DNA of 64,000 nt from Pseudoxanthomonas sp. GM95. Its GTDB lineage: Bacteria > Pseudomonadota > Gammaproteobacteria > Xanthomonadales > Xanthomonadaceae. Shown here in pieces: positions 44,018-52,177 of this stretch (its first letter is position 1; each line of letters begins with the position of its first letter). The DNA is taken from assembly GCF_900109775.1 (NCBI RefSeq), contig NZ_FOAX01000004.1, positions 124,001 to 188,000 on the forward strand, written 5' to 3'. The notes beneath the pieces are model-generated. The model had not been told where the DNA came from, did not search any database, and worked only from the letters and a program-made list of their open reading frames with translations. A program made the position numbers and the translations under genes.

Positions 44018-44915
44018 GCTTGGCATTCCAGAAATCATAGAAGTTGAACCAGTTGTAGGGCGCGCGCCGGGCGTAATGCTCCAGCCGTTCGGCATAACCG
44101 CGGATGAGCGCGCCCAGGCAGGCGGCGCGATTGCGGCGCGAGACTTCCAGGCCATCGCTGTAGGTTTCGAATGCCAGCGAATAATGCGCCTTGCCGTGGT
44201 ACAGGCCGAAGGCCAGCACCACCGGCACCTTGAGCACCGCGGCGATCAGCCACGGCGAGGTCGGGAACTGCGCCTGCGCGCCGAGGAACTGGGCAGGCAG
44301 ATATGGATCTTCCGGCCGGGTGCGGTCCACCAGCAAAGCGACCAGGTTGCCTTCGTCGGTGGCCTGCTTGATCGCCATGACGATCGAGGTGCTGTCCATG
44401 CTGGCATCGATGATGCAGTCGGCCAGGCGTGGATTCAGCGCGCCCAGCAGCTCGGTCATCGCCGGCGCCTGGGCCTTGTCCAGGACCACCTTGACCTGCA
44501 CGTCGGGCCGTTCCTGGGCCAGCACGCGCAGCGCGTCGAAGCTGCCCAGGTGCGAGCCGAAGATCAGCACGCCGCGGCCCTTGTCCATCTGCGCGTGCAG
44601 GTCTTCCAGGCCGGTCACATCGACCCGGAACTGCTCCATCCGCCCGCTCAGCAGGAACACGCGGTCCAGGATCACAGAGGCGAAGGTGTGGATGTGGCGG
44701 GCGGTATCGCGCCAGCGCACCGGCCGGCCCAGCACGCGGCCCAGATAGGCCTGCGAGGCGCGGCGTTCGGGCCCGCGCACCAGCATGAAGTAGGCGGTGA
44801 TCGGCACCAGCAGCAGCCGCGCCACGCCGCGCCCGCCGTGGCAGGCGATGCCGCGCAGCAGCCACATCGCAAACTTGTTGCCGCCTTCCGGCCGCTGTTT
44901 CCAGGTGCTGTTCAT
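43932..44915 (-). CDS. LpxL/HtrB-like lysophospholipid acyltransferase
   Basis: A 327-residue inner-membrane-associated acyltransferase. Seen: GVLIFGSHLGSFDALR (HxxxxD-type site with His and Asp), VKVVLDKAQAPAM, VALLVDRT and the C-terminal YNWFNFYDFW, where family members normally end. The last 30 residues (NAKHVEGNIH onwards) are an extra tail that overlaps the LolA-like gene. It probably esterifies the polyene acid or a lipid carrier. Confidence 0.85.
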   Translation of the reverse strand: MNSTWKQRPEGGNKFAMWLLRGIACHGGRGVARLLLVPITAYFMLVRGPERRASQAYLGRVLGRPVRWRDTARHIHTFASVILDRVFLLSGRMEQFRVDVTGLEDLHAQMDKGRGVLIFGSHLGSFDALRVLAQERPDVQVKVVLDKAQAPAMTELLGALNPRLADCIIDASMDSTSIVMAIKQATDEGNLVALLVDRTRPEDPYLPAQFLGAQAQFPTSPWLIAAVLKVPVVLAFGLYHGKAHYSLAFETYSDGLEVSRRNRAACLGALIRGYAERLEHYARRAPYNWFNFYDFWNAKHVEGNIHADLGADADAAVQRRTAVRRIA

Positions 44916-45208
44916 GCGTCGCCCTCTTCCACCGCGACGACTTCGCCACTGGCCAACAGGATATCGCCGCGCAGCACTTTGAAGCGCCAGCGCGGTGCGT
45001 CGCCGTTCAACTCGATCCGGGCGCGTTCACCGGGCAGCAGCGGCTGGACGAACTTGACCTGCGGCAGGCGCAGGCCGCCACGCAGCGGGCCGCAGGTCGC
45101 TTCGACCGCTTCCAGCACGTGGTCCAGCACGACCACGCCCGGCACGATCGGACGGCCGGGAAAGTGGCCCGGCAAGGCGGGATGGTCATGCGGGACTGCG
45201 AATTCCAT
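44912..45208 (-). CDS. FabA/FabZ-like hotdog dehydratase 2
   Basis: A 98-residue single-hotdog protein with the FabZ active-site pattern HFPGRPIVPGVVVLDHVLEAV (catalytic His in HFPG). It is shorter than FabZ (about 150) but this size is usual in aryl polyene clusters. It would act with dehydratase 1 in polyene extension. Its stop overlaps the acyltransferase start (ATGA). Confidence 0.85.
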   Translation of the reverse strand: MEFAVPHDHPALPGHFPGRPIVPGVVVLDHVLEAVEATCGPLRGGLRLPQVKFVQPLLPGERARIELNGDAPRWRFKVLRGDILLASGEVVAVEEGDA

Positions 45209-45219
45209 ACGCGCGGTGC

Positions 45220-46002
45220 TTAGATCCGCGGTTCCAGCAGGGTGCGCACCGTGTCATGGGCGCGCTGGGTCAGGGCCTGGCGGTCCAGCAGTACGCCGTC
45301 TTCGCCCCGGGTCGGGATCGGCGCGCCGATCCGCACCCGGATCGTGCCCGGACGCGCGCGGAACAGGCCCTGCACCGGCAGCACCTTGCCGCAGCCGTCG
45401 ATGGCGACCGGCACCACCGGCACTTCGGCATCGATCGCCGCCTGCAGCAGCCCGGCCTTGAACGGCGCCAGCGCGCCGGTGCGACTGCGGGTGCCTTCGG
45501 GGAACAGGCACAGATTCTGGCCCTGGGCCAGCAACGCGGCGGCCTTGCGCCGGACCAGCGCGCCGGCGCGGCGGCTGTCGCGATCCAGGAACAGCATGCC
45601 GGTGGCCTGGGCGTACCAGTTCACGAACGGCACCTTGAGCATCTCGGCCTTGAGCAGGAAGCGCAGCGGCGCCGGCACGGCCATGTACAGCACGCAGATG
45701 TCGATCACCGACTGGTGGTTGGACACCAGCAGGTGCGGCCGGGTCCAGTCGATGCCCTCCCCGCCTTCGATCACCAGGTTGATCTTGCCGCCGGCCAGCA
45801 GGCCCGGCGCCCAGCAGCGCGCGGCCATGCGCAGGACCCGCTCGCTCCTCACGCCCAGCGCGCGCAGCAGCAGCGCCAGGGTGATCCAGCCGGCCGTCCA
45901 GGCCAGGGTGTAGACCAGTTGCAGGACGTTGAGGACGGTCCAGGCGAGGTTGCCGGAGGTCCGCGACGACTGCACATCCATGTTGTCGGTCGAGGTGCTC
46001 AT
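45220..46002 (-). CDS. PlsC-like 1-acyl-sn-glycerol-3-phosphate acyltransferase
   Basis: A 260-residue acyltransferase with an N-terminal membrane helix (about 22-50) and the PlsC motifs NHQSVIDICVLY (HxxxxD), FVNWYAQATGMLFLDRD and LFPEGTRSRTG. Together with the LpxL-like gene it could attach the pigment to a glycerolipid. It is 11 bp before the hotdog gene. Confidence 0.88.
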   Translation of the reverse strand: MSTSTDNMDVQSSRTSGNLAWTVLNVLQLVYTLAWTAGWITLALLLRALGVRSERVLRMAARCWAPGLLAGGKINLVIEGGEGIDWTRPHLLVSNHQSVIDICVLYMAVPAPLRFLLKAEMLKVPFVNWYAQATGMLFLDRDSRRAGALVRRKAAALLAQGQNLCLFPEGTRSRTGALAPFKAGLLQAAIDAEVPVVPVAIDGCGKVLPVQGLFRARPGTIRVRIGAPIPTRGEDGVLLDRQALTQRAHDTVRTLLEPRI

Positions 46003-46111
46003 GTGGGACAGGATACCCGGCCACTGCCCGCTTGGGCGGCTTGGTTTTGCGATTTTTTAACGGTGAATGCCGCTGCTGGCGTGAACGGTGCTCGCCTGCC
46101 GCGCGCGGGGT

Positions 46112-46870
46112 TCAGCGCAGCACGTCGCGCCAGAAGCCCGGCCCCAGCCGCGCCAGCTGGCGCACGAAATCGACGAAGTTCCGGTACGGCCGCACCGGGA
46201 ACCAGCGCGCGCGCAGCAGGTATTCGCCCAGGAAGAATCCGCCGATCACCCCGTAGCCCAGCAGGTTGGCGAACAGCGACGCCTGTTCATCGGGGATCGC
46301 CAGCGGCGGCACCCGGCCCAGCTGGGCCAGCACCCCGCCGGGCACGGCCCACAGCCCCAGCAGCAGGTTGACCACCGTCATCGCTGTCAGCAGCCCGGTC
46401 CAGCACTGCGTGAGTCGCCGCGTATAGGTCAGCTGCGCGGCGCTCAGCGCCTGACCGGCCTGGGCGTACAGGCCGGAGACGATCCGGGTGATCAGCGGCA
46501 CGCGTCCGGCGCGCAGGCTGCGGCCGAAGAACCACGCCACCCAGCCGGTGAACACCACCGGCGGCGCAGTCAGCAGCAGCAGCGCATGCGGCGAATGCCA
46601 CAGCGGCAGCAGCAGCGCCAGCAGCACCACGGCCAACGCCCAGGCCCACCAGCGCCGGCAGGCCATCGGTTCGATCAGCAGCATCAGGACCAGGGCCACG
46701 CCGGCCAGCACGGCCAGGTCGCTACGGCCGGAGGCGTTAGCCCAGTGGGCCAGCGGCGAATAGGCGATCGCCAGCAGCAGCGCCACGCCCATCGCCCACG
46801 GGGCGCCGGCGTCGGCCTGCGGAGCGGGCGCCGAAGCGGGGATCTCAGGTGGTCTTGTTGGCCTGGACAT
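46112..46870 (-). CDS. Inner-membrane protein of the aryl polyene cluster (COG4648-like)
   Basis: A 252-residue protein with about six membrane segments (for example GVALLLAIAYSPLAHWAN, LTAMTVVNLLLGLWAV). It resembles the COG4648-type membrane proteins found beside the ACP genes of aryl polyene clusters. Its function is not known. The ATG at 46870 overlaps the ACP gene by 26 bases. Confidence 0.75.
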   Translation of the reverse strand: MSRPTRPPEIPASAPAPQADAGAPWAMGVALLLAIAYSPLAHWANASGRSDLAVLAGVALVLMLLIEPMACRRWWAWALAVVLLALLLPLWHSPHALLLLTAPPVVFTGWVAWFFGRSLRAGRVPLITRIVSGLYAQAGQALSAAQLTYTRRLTQCWTGLLTAMTVVNLLLGLWAVPGGVLAQLGRVPPLAIPDEQASLFANLLGYGVIGGFFLGEYLLRARWFPVRPYRNFVDFVRQLARLGPGFWRDVLR

Positions 46871-47114
46871 GCGCCGACAGCGCACGCAGCGAGGCGAAGA
46901 TGCGCTGGTTGTCCTCGCTGTCCGAGCGCAGCTGGAAGCCGTATTTCTTGCCGATGGCCAGCGCCAGTTCCAGCGCGTCGATCGAATCCAGGCCCAGGCC
47001 GGTGTTGAACAGCGGGGCTTCGGGATCGATCTCGCCGGCGTTCACGTCTTCCAGATTCAGGCTCTCGACCAGCAGCTCGGCCAGCGCGTGTTCTTCGGCG
47101 GTTTGGGCGGACAT
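46845..47114 (-). CDS. Acyl carrier protein of the xanthomonadin cluster (XanC-like)
   Basis: An 89-residue ACP with the phosphopantetheine site LGLDSIDALELALAIGKKYG (Ser in DSID). It should carry the hydroxybenzoyl starter and the growing polyene. In X. campestris XanA2 loads 3-hydroxybenzoate onto the ACP XanC; homology to XanC is inferred from context. It starts the minus-strand block, facing the second flavoprotein. Only this one ACP is seen in the cluster, where aryl polyene loci often have two. Confidence 0.88.
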   Translation of the reverse strand: MSAQTAEEHALAELLVESLNLEDVNAGEIDPEAPLFNTGLGLDSIDALELALAIGKKYGFQLRSDSEDNQRIFASLRALSAHVQANKTT

Positions 47115-47250
47115 ACGACGGTGCTTCCAGTGCGTTGAAGGTGCGACACGATGGTGCATCGGGCGCGCCCGCGCAACCGTGGGCCGGCCGCGGGGCGCAG
47201 GCTATGATGACCACCTTGTCAGGACTTGCCACACGCGAAGGTTCGCACGC

Positions 47251-48636
47251 ATGACCCCCGCTGAAGCCGTGATCGCCCCGCCCGCTGTCGATGCCGCCGC
47301 CCCGGTGGCCACGCCGCCAGCCCGCGCGCCACAGGCTTCGCCGGACGTACTGATCATCGGCGGCGGCCCGGCCGGCAGCACCGCGGCGATCCTGCTGGCC
47401 CGCGCCGGCTGGCAGGTCACCCTGCTGGAAAAGGACCACCACCCGCGCTTCCATATCGGCGAGTCGCTGCTGCCGATGACCATGCCGCTGCTGGAAAAAC
47501 TCGGCGTGCTCGACGAGATGCGCGCCATCGGCACGCTCAAGCTGGGCGCCGATTTCCCCAAGGACGGCGGCGGCTACAACACCTTCCGGTTCTCCAAGGC
47601 GCTGGGCGCCAAAAGCGACTTCGCCCTGCAGGTGCCGCGCGCAGACTTCGACCGGATCCTGTTCGCCAAGGCGCGCAGCGAGGGCGTGGACGCGCACGAA
47701 GGCGCCGCCGTCACCGCGGTGAACTTCGAAGGCGAGCAGCCGGTGGTGCAGGTGCGCCAGGGCGGCGCCAGCCACACCCTGCGCCCGCAGTGGCTGCTCG
47801 ACGCCAGCGGCCGCGATGCCTTCCTGGGCAGCAAGCTCAAGCTCAAGCGCAAGAACCCACAGCACCAGTCGGCGGCGGTGTTCAGCCACTACACCGGCGT
47901 GGCGCGGCGGCCGGGCGAGGACGCCGGCAACATCAGCATCTACCGCCATCCGCACGGCTGGATGTGGCTGATCCCGCTGCCGGGCGATGTGATGAGCGTG
48001 GGGGCGGTGTGCTTCCCCGATTACCTCAAGACCCGCAGCGGCGATCTTGAAACCTTCCTGCTCGACACACTCAAGCTCAACGATGAAGTGACCGAACGCA
48101 TGGCCGGCGCGGTGCGCTGCGCGCCGGTCCACGCCACCGGCAACTACGCCTACGAATGCACGCAGATGAGCGGCCCGTGCTGGCTGCTGCTGGGCGATGC
48201 GTATGCCTTCGTCGATCCGATGTTTTCCTCCGGCGTGTTCCTGGCCATGCACAGCGCCGAGAAGGGCGCGGCGATGGTCGATGCCGCGCTGCGCGCGCCG
48301 CAACAGGCCCCGCGGCTGCGGCGTGGACTGCATCGTCATCTCGATGCGGGGCTGGATGAGTTCAAATGGTTCATCTATCGCTTTACTTCACCGACCATGC
48401 GTTTGCTGTTTGCCAATCCCCGTGACGTGCTGCAGGTCGAATCGGCCGTGGTGGCGATGCTGGCGGGCGATGTCTTCGATGCGCCGCGCGTGACCCGCCG
48501 GCTGCGGGTGTTCCGCCTGATCTACGGCGCGCACGTGCTGTCGATGGTGCCGCAGGCCTTCCAGGCCTGGCGCCGGCGCCGGCGCCAGCGGGCCGAAGGC
48601 TTCAGCGGCGAAACCCTGCACGGAGACCAGGCATGA
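47251..48636 (+). CDS. FAD-dependent halogenase-like oxidoreductase 2
   Basis: A 461-residue flavoprotein of the tryptophan-halogenase/geranylgeranyl-reductase-like superfamily. The N-terminus is Ala/Pro-rich, then LIIGGGPAGSTAAILLAR (Rossmann), FHIGESLLP, WMWLIP (W237-P242, WxWxIP) and FVDPMFSSG (F320-G328, Fx.Px.Sx.G). Both flavoproteins of the cluster carry the two halogenase patterns. It overlaps xanB2 by 4 bases. Halogenation of the aryl group is possible; hydroxylation is an alternative. Confidence 0.87.
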   Translation: MTPAEAVIAPPAVDAAAPVATPPARAPQASPDVLIIGGGPAGSTAAILLARAGWQVTLLEKDHHPRFHIGESLLPMTMPLLEKLGVLDEMRAIGTLKLGADFPKDGGGYNTFRFSKALGAKSDFALQVPRADFDRILFAKARSEGVDAHEGAAVTAVNFEGEQPVVQVRQGGASHTLRPQWLLDASGRDAFLGSKLKLKRKNPQHQSAAVFSHYTGVARRPGEDAGNISIYRHPHGWMWLIPLPGDVMSVGAVCFPDYLKTRSGDLETFLLDTLKLNDEVTERMAGAVRCAPVHATGNYAYECTQMSGPCWLLLGDAYAFVDPMFSSGVFLAMHSAEKGAAMVDAALRAPQQAPRLRRGLHRHLDAGLDEFKWFIYRFTSPTMRLLFANPRDVLQVESAVVAMLAGDVFDAPRVTRRLRVFRLIYGAHVLSMVPQAFQAWRRRRRQRAEGFSGETLHGDQA

Positions 48637-49634
48637 GCCGTCCGCAGGAAGCCTTCGTCGACGCCACCCAGCTGGCCGTGGACTACGTGCCGGCCGAGAC
48701 GCTGGACGCGCTGCTGGCCGATGACCACGTGTTGGCGGTGTTCGGCTTCGGGCCGGACGCGCCGGGCAGCGACGATCCGCGCTACCTGCGCGTGCCACTG
48801 TCGCCCTATGGCGCGGCGCCGCTGGAAGTCTGGCGCAGCACCCGGCCGGTCGTGCGTGGCCGCGATGGCGCCGTGGCCTGGGCCAGCGACGGCACGCTGC
48901 AGTTCGGCGCGATCGAGATCGACGAAGTCGACGGCGACATCGAGACCGCCGGCGCGCAGGCCTACGCGCTGCTCTCGCAGTTTCTGCCCAATAGCGCCAC
49001 GCCGCACCTGCTACGCGTGTGGAACTACCTGGACGGCATCACCGAGGGCGAAGGCGACGACGAGCGCTATCGCCAGTTCTGCGTCGGCCGCGCGCGCGGG
49101 CTGGGCCAGTTCGACGCCACGCACCTGCCCGCCGCCACCGGCATCGGCCGTGTCGATGGCGTGCGCACGCTGCAGGTGTACTGGCTGGCCTGCAATCGCC
49201 CCGGCACGCCGGTGGAAAATCCGCGCCAGGTCAGCGCGTATCGCTACCCGCGCCAGTACGGCCCGCAGTCGCCGAGCTTCGCCCGCGCGATGCTGCCGCC
49301 GGCCGGCGTGCACACGCCGCTGCTGCTGTCGGGCACCGCGGCGGTGGTTGGGCATCAGACCCTGCATCCCGAATCGACCCAGGCGCAGCTGGACGAAACC
49401 TTCGCCAACTTCGATGCGCTGATCGCCAGCGCGCACCGCCACGCACCCGCGCTGCCGGCGCACTTCAACGCCGACAGCCGCTTGAAGGTCTACGTGCGCG
49501 ATGCCGATGAATTGCCGCTGGTCGCCGCGCTGCTGGACGCGCGCCTGCCGGCCGAGGTGCCGCGCGTGCTGCTGCATGCCACGGTCTGCCGACGCGACCT
49601 GCGCATCGAAATCGACGGCGTGCACGGCGCCTGA
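48633..49634 (+). CDS. xanB2: Chorismatase XanB2 (hydroxybenzoate synthase)
   Basis: A 333-residue RidA/YjgF-like-fold chorismatase, the pteridine-dependent-dioxygenase-like family of XanB2, FkbO and Hyg5. Seen: a C-terminal domain from FCVGRARGLGQF through YWLACNRPGTPVENPRQVSAYRYPRQYGPQSPSFARAML. XanB2 turns chorismate into 3- and 4-hydroxybenzoate plus pyruvate; 3-HBA starts xanthomonadin and 4-HBA feeds coenzyme Q. Coupled to the flavoprotein through ATGA. A REP element follows the stop. Confidence 0.9.
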   Translation: MSRPQEAFVDATQLAVDYVPAETLDALLADDHVLAVFGFGPDAPGSDDPRYLRVPLSPYGAAPLEVWRSTRPVVRGRDGAVAWASDGTLQFGAIEIDEVDGDIETAGAQAYALLSQFLPNSATPHLLRVWNYLDGITEGEGDDERYRQFCVGRARGLGQFDATHLPAATGIGRVDGVRTLQVYWLACNRPGTPVENPRQVSAYRYPRQYGPQSPSFARAMLPPAGVHTPLLLSGTAAVVGHQTLHPESTQAQLDETFANFDALIASAHRHAPALPAHFNADSRLKVYVRDADELPLVAALLDARLPAEVPRVLLHATVCRRDLRIEIDGVHGA

Positions 49635-49644
49635 GCGATGCGTT

Positions 49645-49717
49645 TTGTGGGAGCTGCTTCAGCAGCGGCAGGGCTTTACCGGTGAAGCCCCCCTCGCTGC
49701 TGAAGCCGCTCCCACAA
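49645..49717. repeat. REP-like palindrome, copy 4
   Basis: TTGTGGGAGCTGCTTCAGCAGC... and ...GCTGCTGAAGCCGCTCCCACAA flank GGGCTTTACCGGTGAAGCCC. It is between the convergent xanB2 and the hypothetical minus-strand gene. Confidence 0.75.
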
Positions 49718-49733
49718 CAACCCTGCAGCGCAC

Positions 49734-50747
49734 TCAGTCGCTGCAGGCCTGCGGCTCGATATCCGACGTGCCGCCATCGGGCGAGAAACTGCCGCCGGTC
49801 GTGTCCTGTGCGGTCCAGCCCTGTTTGAGCTGCCCGGCCTGCGCCTCGGCCTGGGCGATCTGGTCGGCACTCAGGGTCTTGCGCAGCGCATCGATATTGC
49901 GATTGACGAAGCCCAGCCGCATCGGCGGCGTGCCTGAGGCGTTGCCCTGCGCGGTGAACGCGCTTTGCGCCTGCAGGTAGAACGCCAGCGACTTGCCGGC
50001 ATCGCTGTTCACCACCTGCGCCAAGTACGTGCGGCGGCCGGTATCGCGGTTCGGCGAATACGCCGCAGCCAGCGCCAGGGTCGCCTTGAGGCTGCCGCGC
50101 TGGGCGGCCTGCAACGCCAGGCTCTCGGCCTCGTTGCGATAGACCTGCAGCTGCGGCAGCAGGTCCAGCGTGTCGCGGGTGCGGAACGCATTGCCGACCG
50201 CGTACTGGGTCAGCGCCGGCAGGCTGCCGCCCAGCGCCGCCGCACGCCACAACGTGGCGCGCTCGGCCGGCGAGACATACGGCGCGCCATCACACTGTTC
50301 TGAATCCTGCAGCAGCTGCTGGCCGCGCCCGCCGGTGAAGCGGTCCATGCCCTGCTGCATGCGGGCCCGCTGCTGCGGATCGGTTTCCCGCTCCATCCGC
50401 TCCTGCTGGAAGCCGAGCTGATCGTCGAACTGCGCCAGCTGTGTGCGCACGCGCTCGCACTTCTCCAGCTCGGCGGCCAGGCGACAGGCCGCGCGCGCGT
50501 CGCCGCCATTGGCGCGCTGCTTCAACCCGTCGAACACCAGCCGTAGCGGCGTGCCGTCATCGGGCAGCGGCGTCTGCGCCGCGCCGAGGCTGGCGACCTT
50601 GGGCGCGGACACCGCAGGCGCAACGGCCACACCGGTCGCCACGACGGGCGCAGCCGACGGCGCCTGGCCGCGTTGCCACCACCACACGCCCGCCGCGATC
50701 CCGGCGCACGCCAGCACGCCCAGCGCGATGCCCTGCGCGCGCTTCAT
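49734..50747 (-). CDS. Hypothetical exported or membrane-anchored protein
   Basis: A 337-residue protein that I cannot assign. It has an N-terminal signal or anchor (ALGVLACAGIAAGVWWW), a Pro/Ala/Val-rich spacer, then a helical region with a possible Sel1/TPR-like character (GDARAACRLAAELEKC, RAAALGGSLPALTQYAVGNAF, AAQRGSLKATLALAAAY) and a few Cys residues. It starts 13 bp after the downstream XanA2-like gene and is probably in that transcript. Confidence 0.65.
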   Translation of the reverse strand: MKRAQGIALGVLACAGIAAGVWWWQRGQAPSAAPVVATGVAVAPAVSAPKVASLGAAQTPLPDDGTPLRLVFDGLKQRANGGDARAACRLAAELEKCERVRTQLAQFDDQLGFQQERMERETDPQQRARMQQGMDRFTGGRGQQLLQDSEQCDGAPYVSPAERATLWRAAALGGSLPALTQYAVGNAFRTRDTLDLLPQLQVYRNEAESLALQAAQRGSLKATLALAAAYSPNRDTGRRTYLAQVVNSDAGKSLAFYLQAQSAFTAQGNASGTPPMRLGFVNRNIDALRKTLSADQIAQAEAQAGQLKQGWTAQDTTGGSFSPDGGTSDIEPQACSD

Positions 50748-50760
50748 CGCCCCCGCTCCG

Positions 50761-52110
50761 TCATGTCGTTTCCCCCAGCAGCCGCATCAAGTCCGCGCGC
50801 GGCAGTTTGCCGGTGTCGGTGCGCGGCAGTGTGTCGACGAAGCGAATCTTGCGCGGCAGGAACACCGGGTCCATGGCCTCGCGCAGGCTGGACAGCACAT
50901 CGCTCTCGGACAGTCCCAGCGCGACCACCAGCGCGGCGATGCGGCGTACCTTGCCTGGCCTGTCGATCTGCACCATCACCCCGTCCCGCACGCCGGGCAC
51001 GGCCAGCAGGCGGCGGGTGAGATCGCCCAGCGATGCCCGCTTGCCGGCAATCTCCAGCAGGTCGGCCTGGCGGCCGCGCAGGTGGAAGCGGCCCTCGGCG
51101 TCGACCTCCATCAGGTCGGCCAGCACGACGGGCGCGGACAGGTGCGGCGCATCGATCAGGGTGCCGTCCGGCTGCGGCTGCACGCTCACGCCGGGCAGCG
51201 GCGTCCATGCGGATTCCATCGCGGTACGGCGGGTGGCGAAGATGCAGGTTTCGGTCGAGCCGAAAATCTCGCGCACCTGGCCGCCGAAGCGCGCCTCGGC
51301 CTGGCATGCCAGTGCCTGTTCCAGCGGCGCGGTGGCCGAGACGCAGCCGGCGATGGCCGGCAGCGCGATGCCCGATTCGATCAGTGCGCGCAGGTGCACC
51401 GGCGTGGTGATCAGCATGCGCGGCGCGGGCATCTGCGCCAGCGCGCGCGCCACGTCCTGCGGGAAGAACGGCCGGCCGCCGTGCGCGGTCGCCTCGGCCA
51501 GCAGCGGCACCATCACCGACTGCTCCAGGCCGAACATGTGCTGGGCCGGCACGGTCGCCACGATGCTCGGCGCGCGCCCGTCCCACAGTTCGGCCATCGA
51601 CGCGACCAGCTGCGCGGTGCTCGTGCGGAACTGCGCCAGCGTCTTGGGAAAGGCCTTCGGCGCGCCCGTGCTGCCGGAGGTGAAGGCCACCGCCATCACC
51701 GCATCCTCGTCGATCTCCGGCACCTCGCCGTCGGCTTCGCCGAGCACGTCGGGCATGCGCCAGTAGTGGGCCGGCGCCGGGTGTAGTGCTTCGTCGCCGA
51801 TCGCATAGGTCGCCGGTTGGCGTGCCATGACATCGTCCACCACCGCCGGGGCGCGCGAGGGCGGCAGCAGCGTGACCTGGCCGCGCAGCGCCACCGCGCA
51901 CAGCGCGACCATGAAGCGATAGCGGTCCTCGCACAGGTTCACCGCGTGCTGGCCAGCGGGCAGCTGCGCGGCCAGCGCGCGCACCTGCGCATGGAAGGTG
52001 GACAGAGTGATGTCGCGGCCGCCGGCGTGGGCGATCACCCGCGCCGGCGCGCCGGTGCCCAGCGCGCAGCGTCCTGCCGGGCGGGGCGATGTGTCGATGA
52101 CGGCCGACAT
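50761..52110 (-). CDS. xanA2: XanA2-like AMP-forming aryl-acid ligase, downstream copy
   Basis: A 449-residue ANL-family adenylating enzyme, first motif VAFTSGSTGAPKAFPKT (P-loop), then FGSTETCIF, and the hinge FHLRGRQADLLEIAGKRASL; C-terminal Lys in PRTDTGKLPRADL. XanA2 in X. campestris activates 3-hydroxybenzoate and loads it on an ACP. The ATG at 52110 gives the same N-terminus (MSAVI) as the upstream copy. Its neighbour 67 bp upstream is a clear paralogue with long identical stretches. Substrate differences between the two are not known. Confidence 0.85.
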   Translation of the reverse strand: MSAVIDTSPRPAGRCALGTGAPARVIAHAGGRDITLSTFHAQVRALAAQLPAGQHAVNLCEDRYRFMVALCAVALRGQVTLLPPSRAPAVVDDVMARQPATYAIGDEALHPAPAHYWRMPDVLGEADGEVPEIDEDAVMAVAFTSGSTGAPKAFPKTLAQFRTSTAQLVASMAELWDGRAPSIVATVPAQHMFGLEQSVMVPLLAEATAHGGRPFFPQDVARALAQMPAPRMLITTPVHLRALIESGIALPAIAGCVSATAPLEQALACQAEARFGGQVREIFGSTETCIFATRRTAMESAWTPLPGVSVQPQPDGTLIDAPHLSAPVVLADLMEVDAEGRFHLRGRQADLLEIAGKRASLGDLTRRLLAVPGVRDGVMVQIDRPGKVRRIAALVVALGLSESDVLSSLREAMDPVFLPRKIRFVDTLPRTDTGKLPRADLMRLLGETT

Positions 52111-52177
52111 GGCGTGGTGTGGAATCCTCATGCGTGACGCGTGCAGCGTGACGCGGATGGCCTGATGCGTCCTTGAA

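Noticed and set aside
52111-52177. ATG at 52131 as start of the downstream XanA2 copy
   Set aside because: The upstream paralogue starts MSAVI, equal to the ATG at 52110; the extra seven residues have no counterpart.
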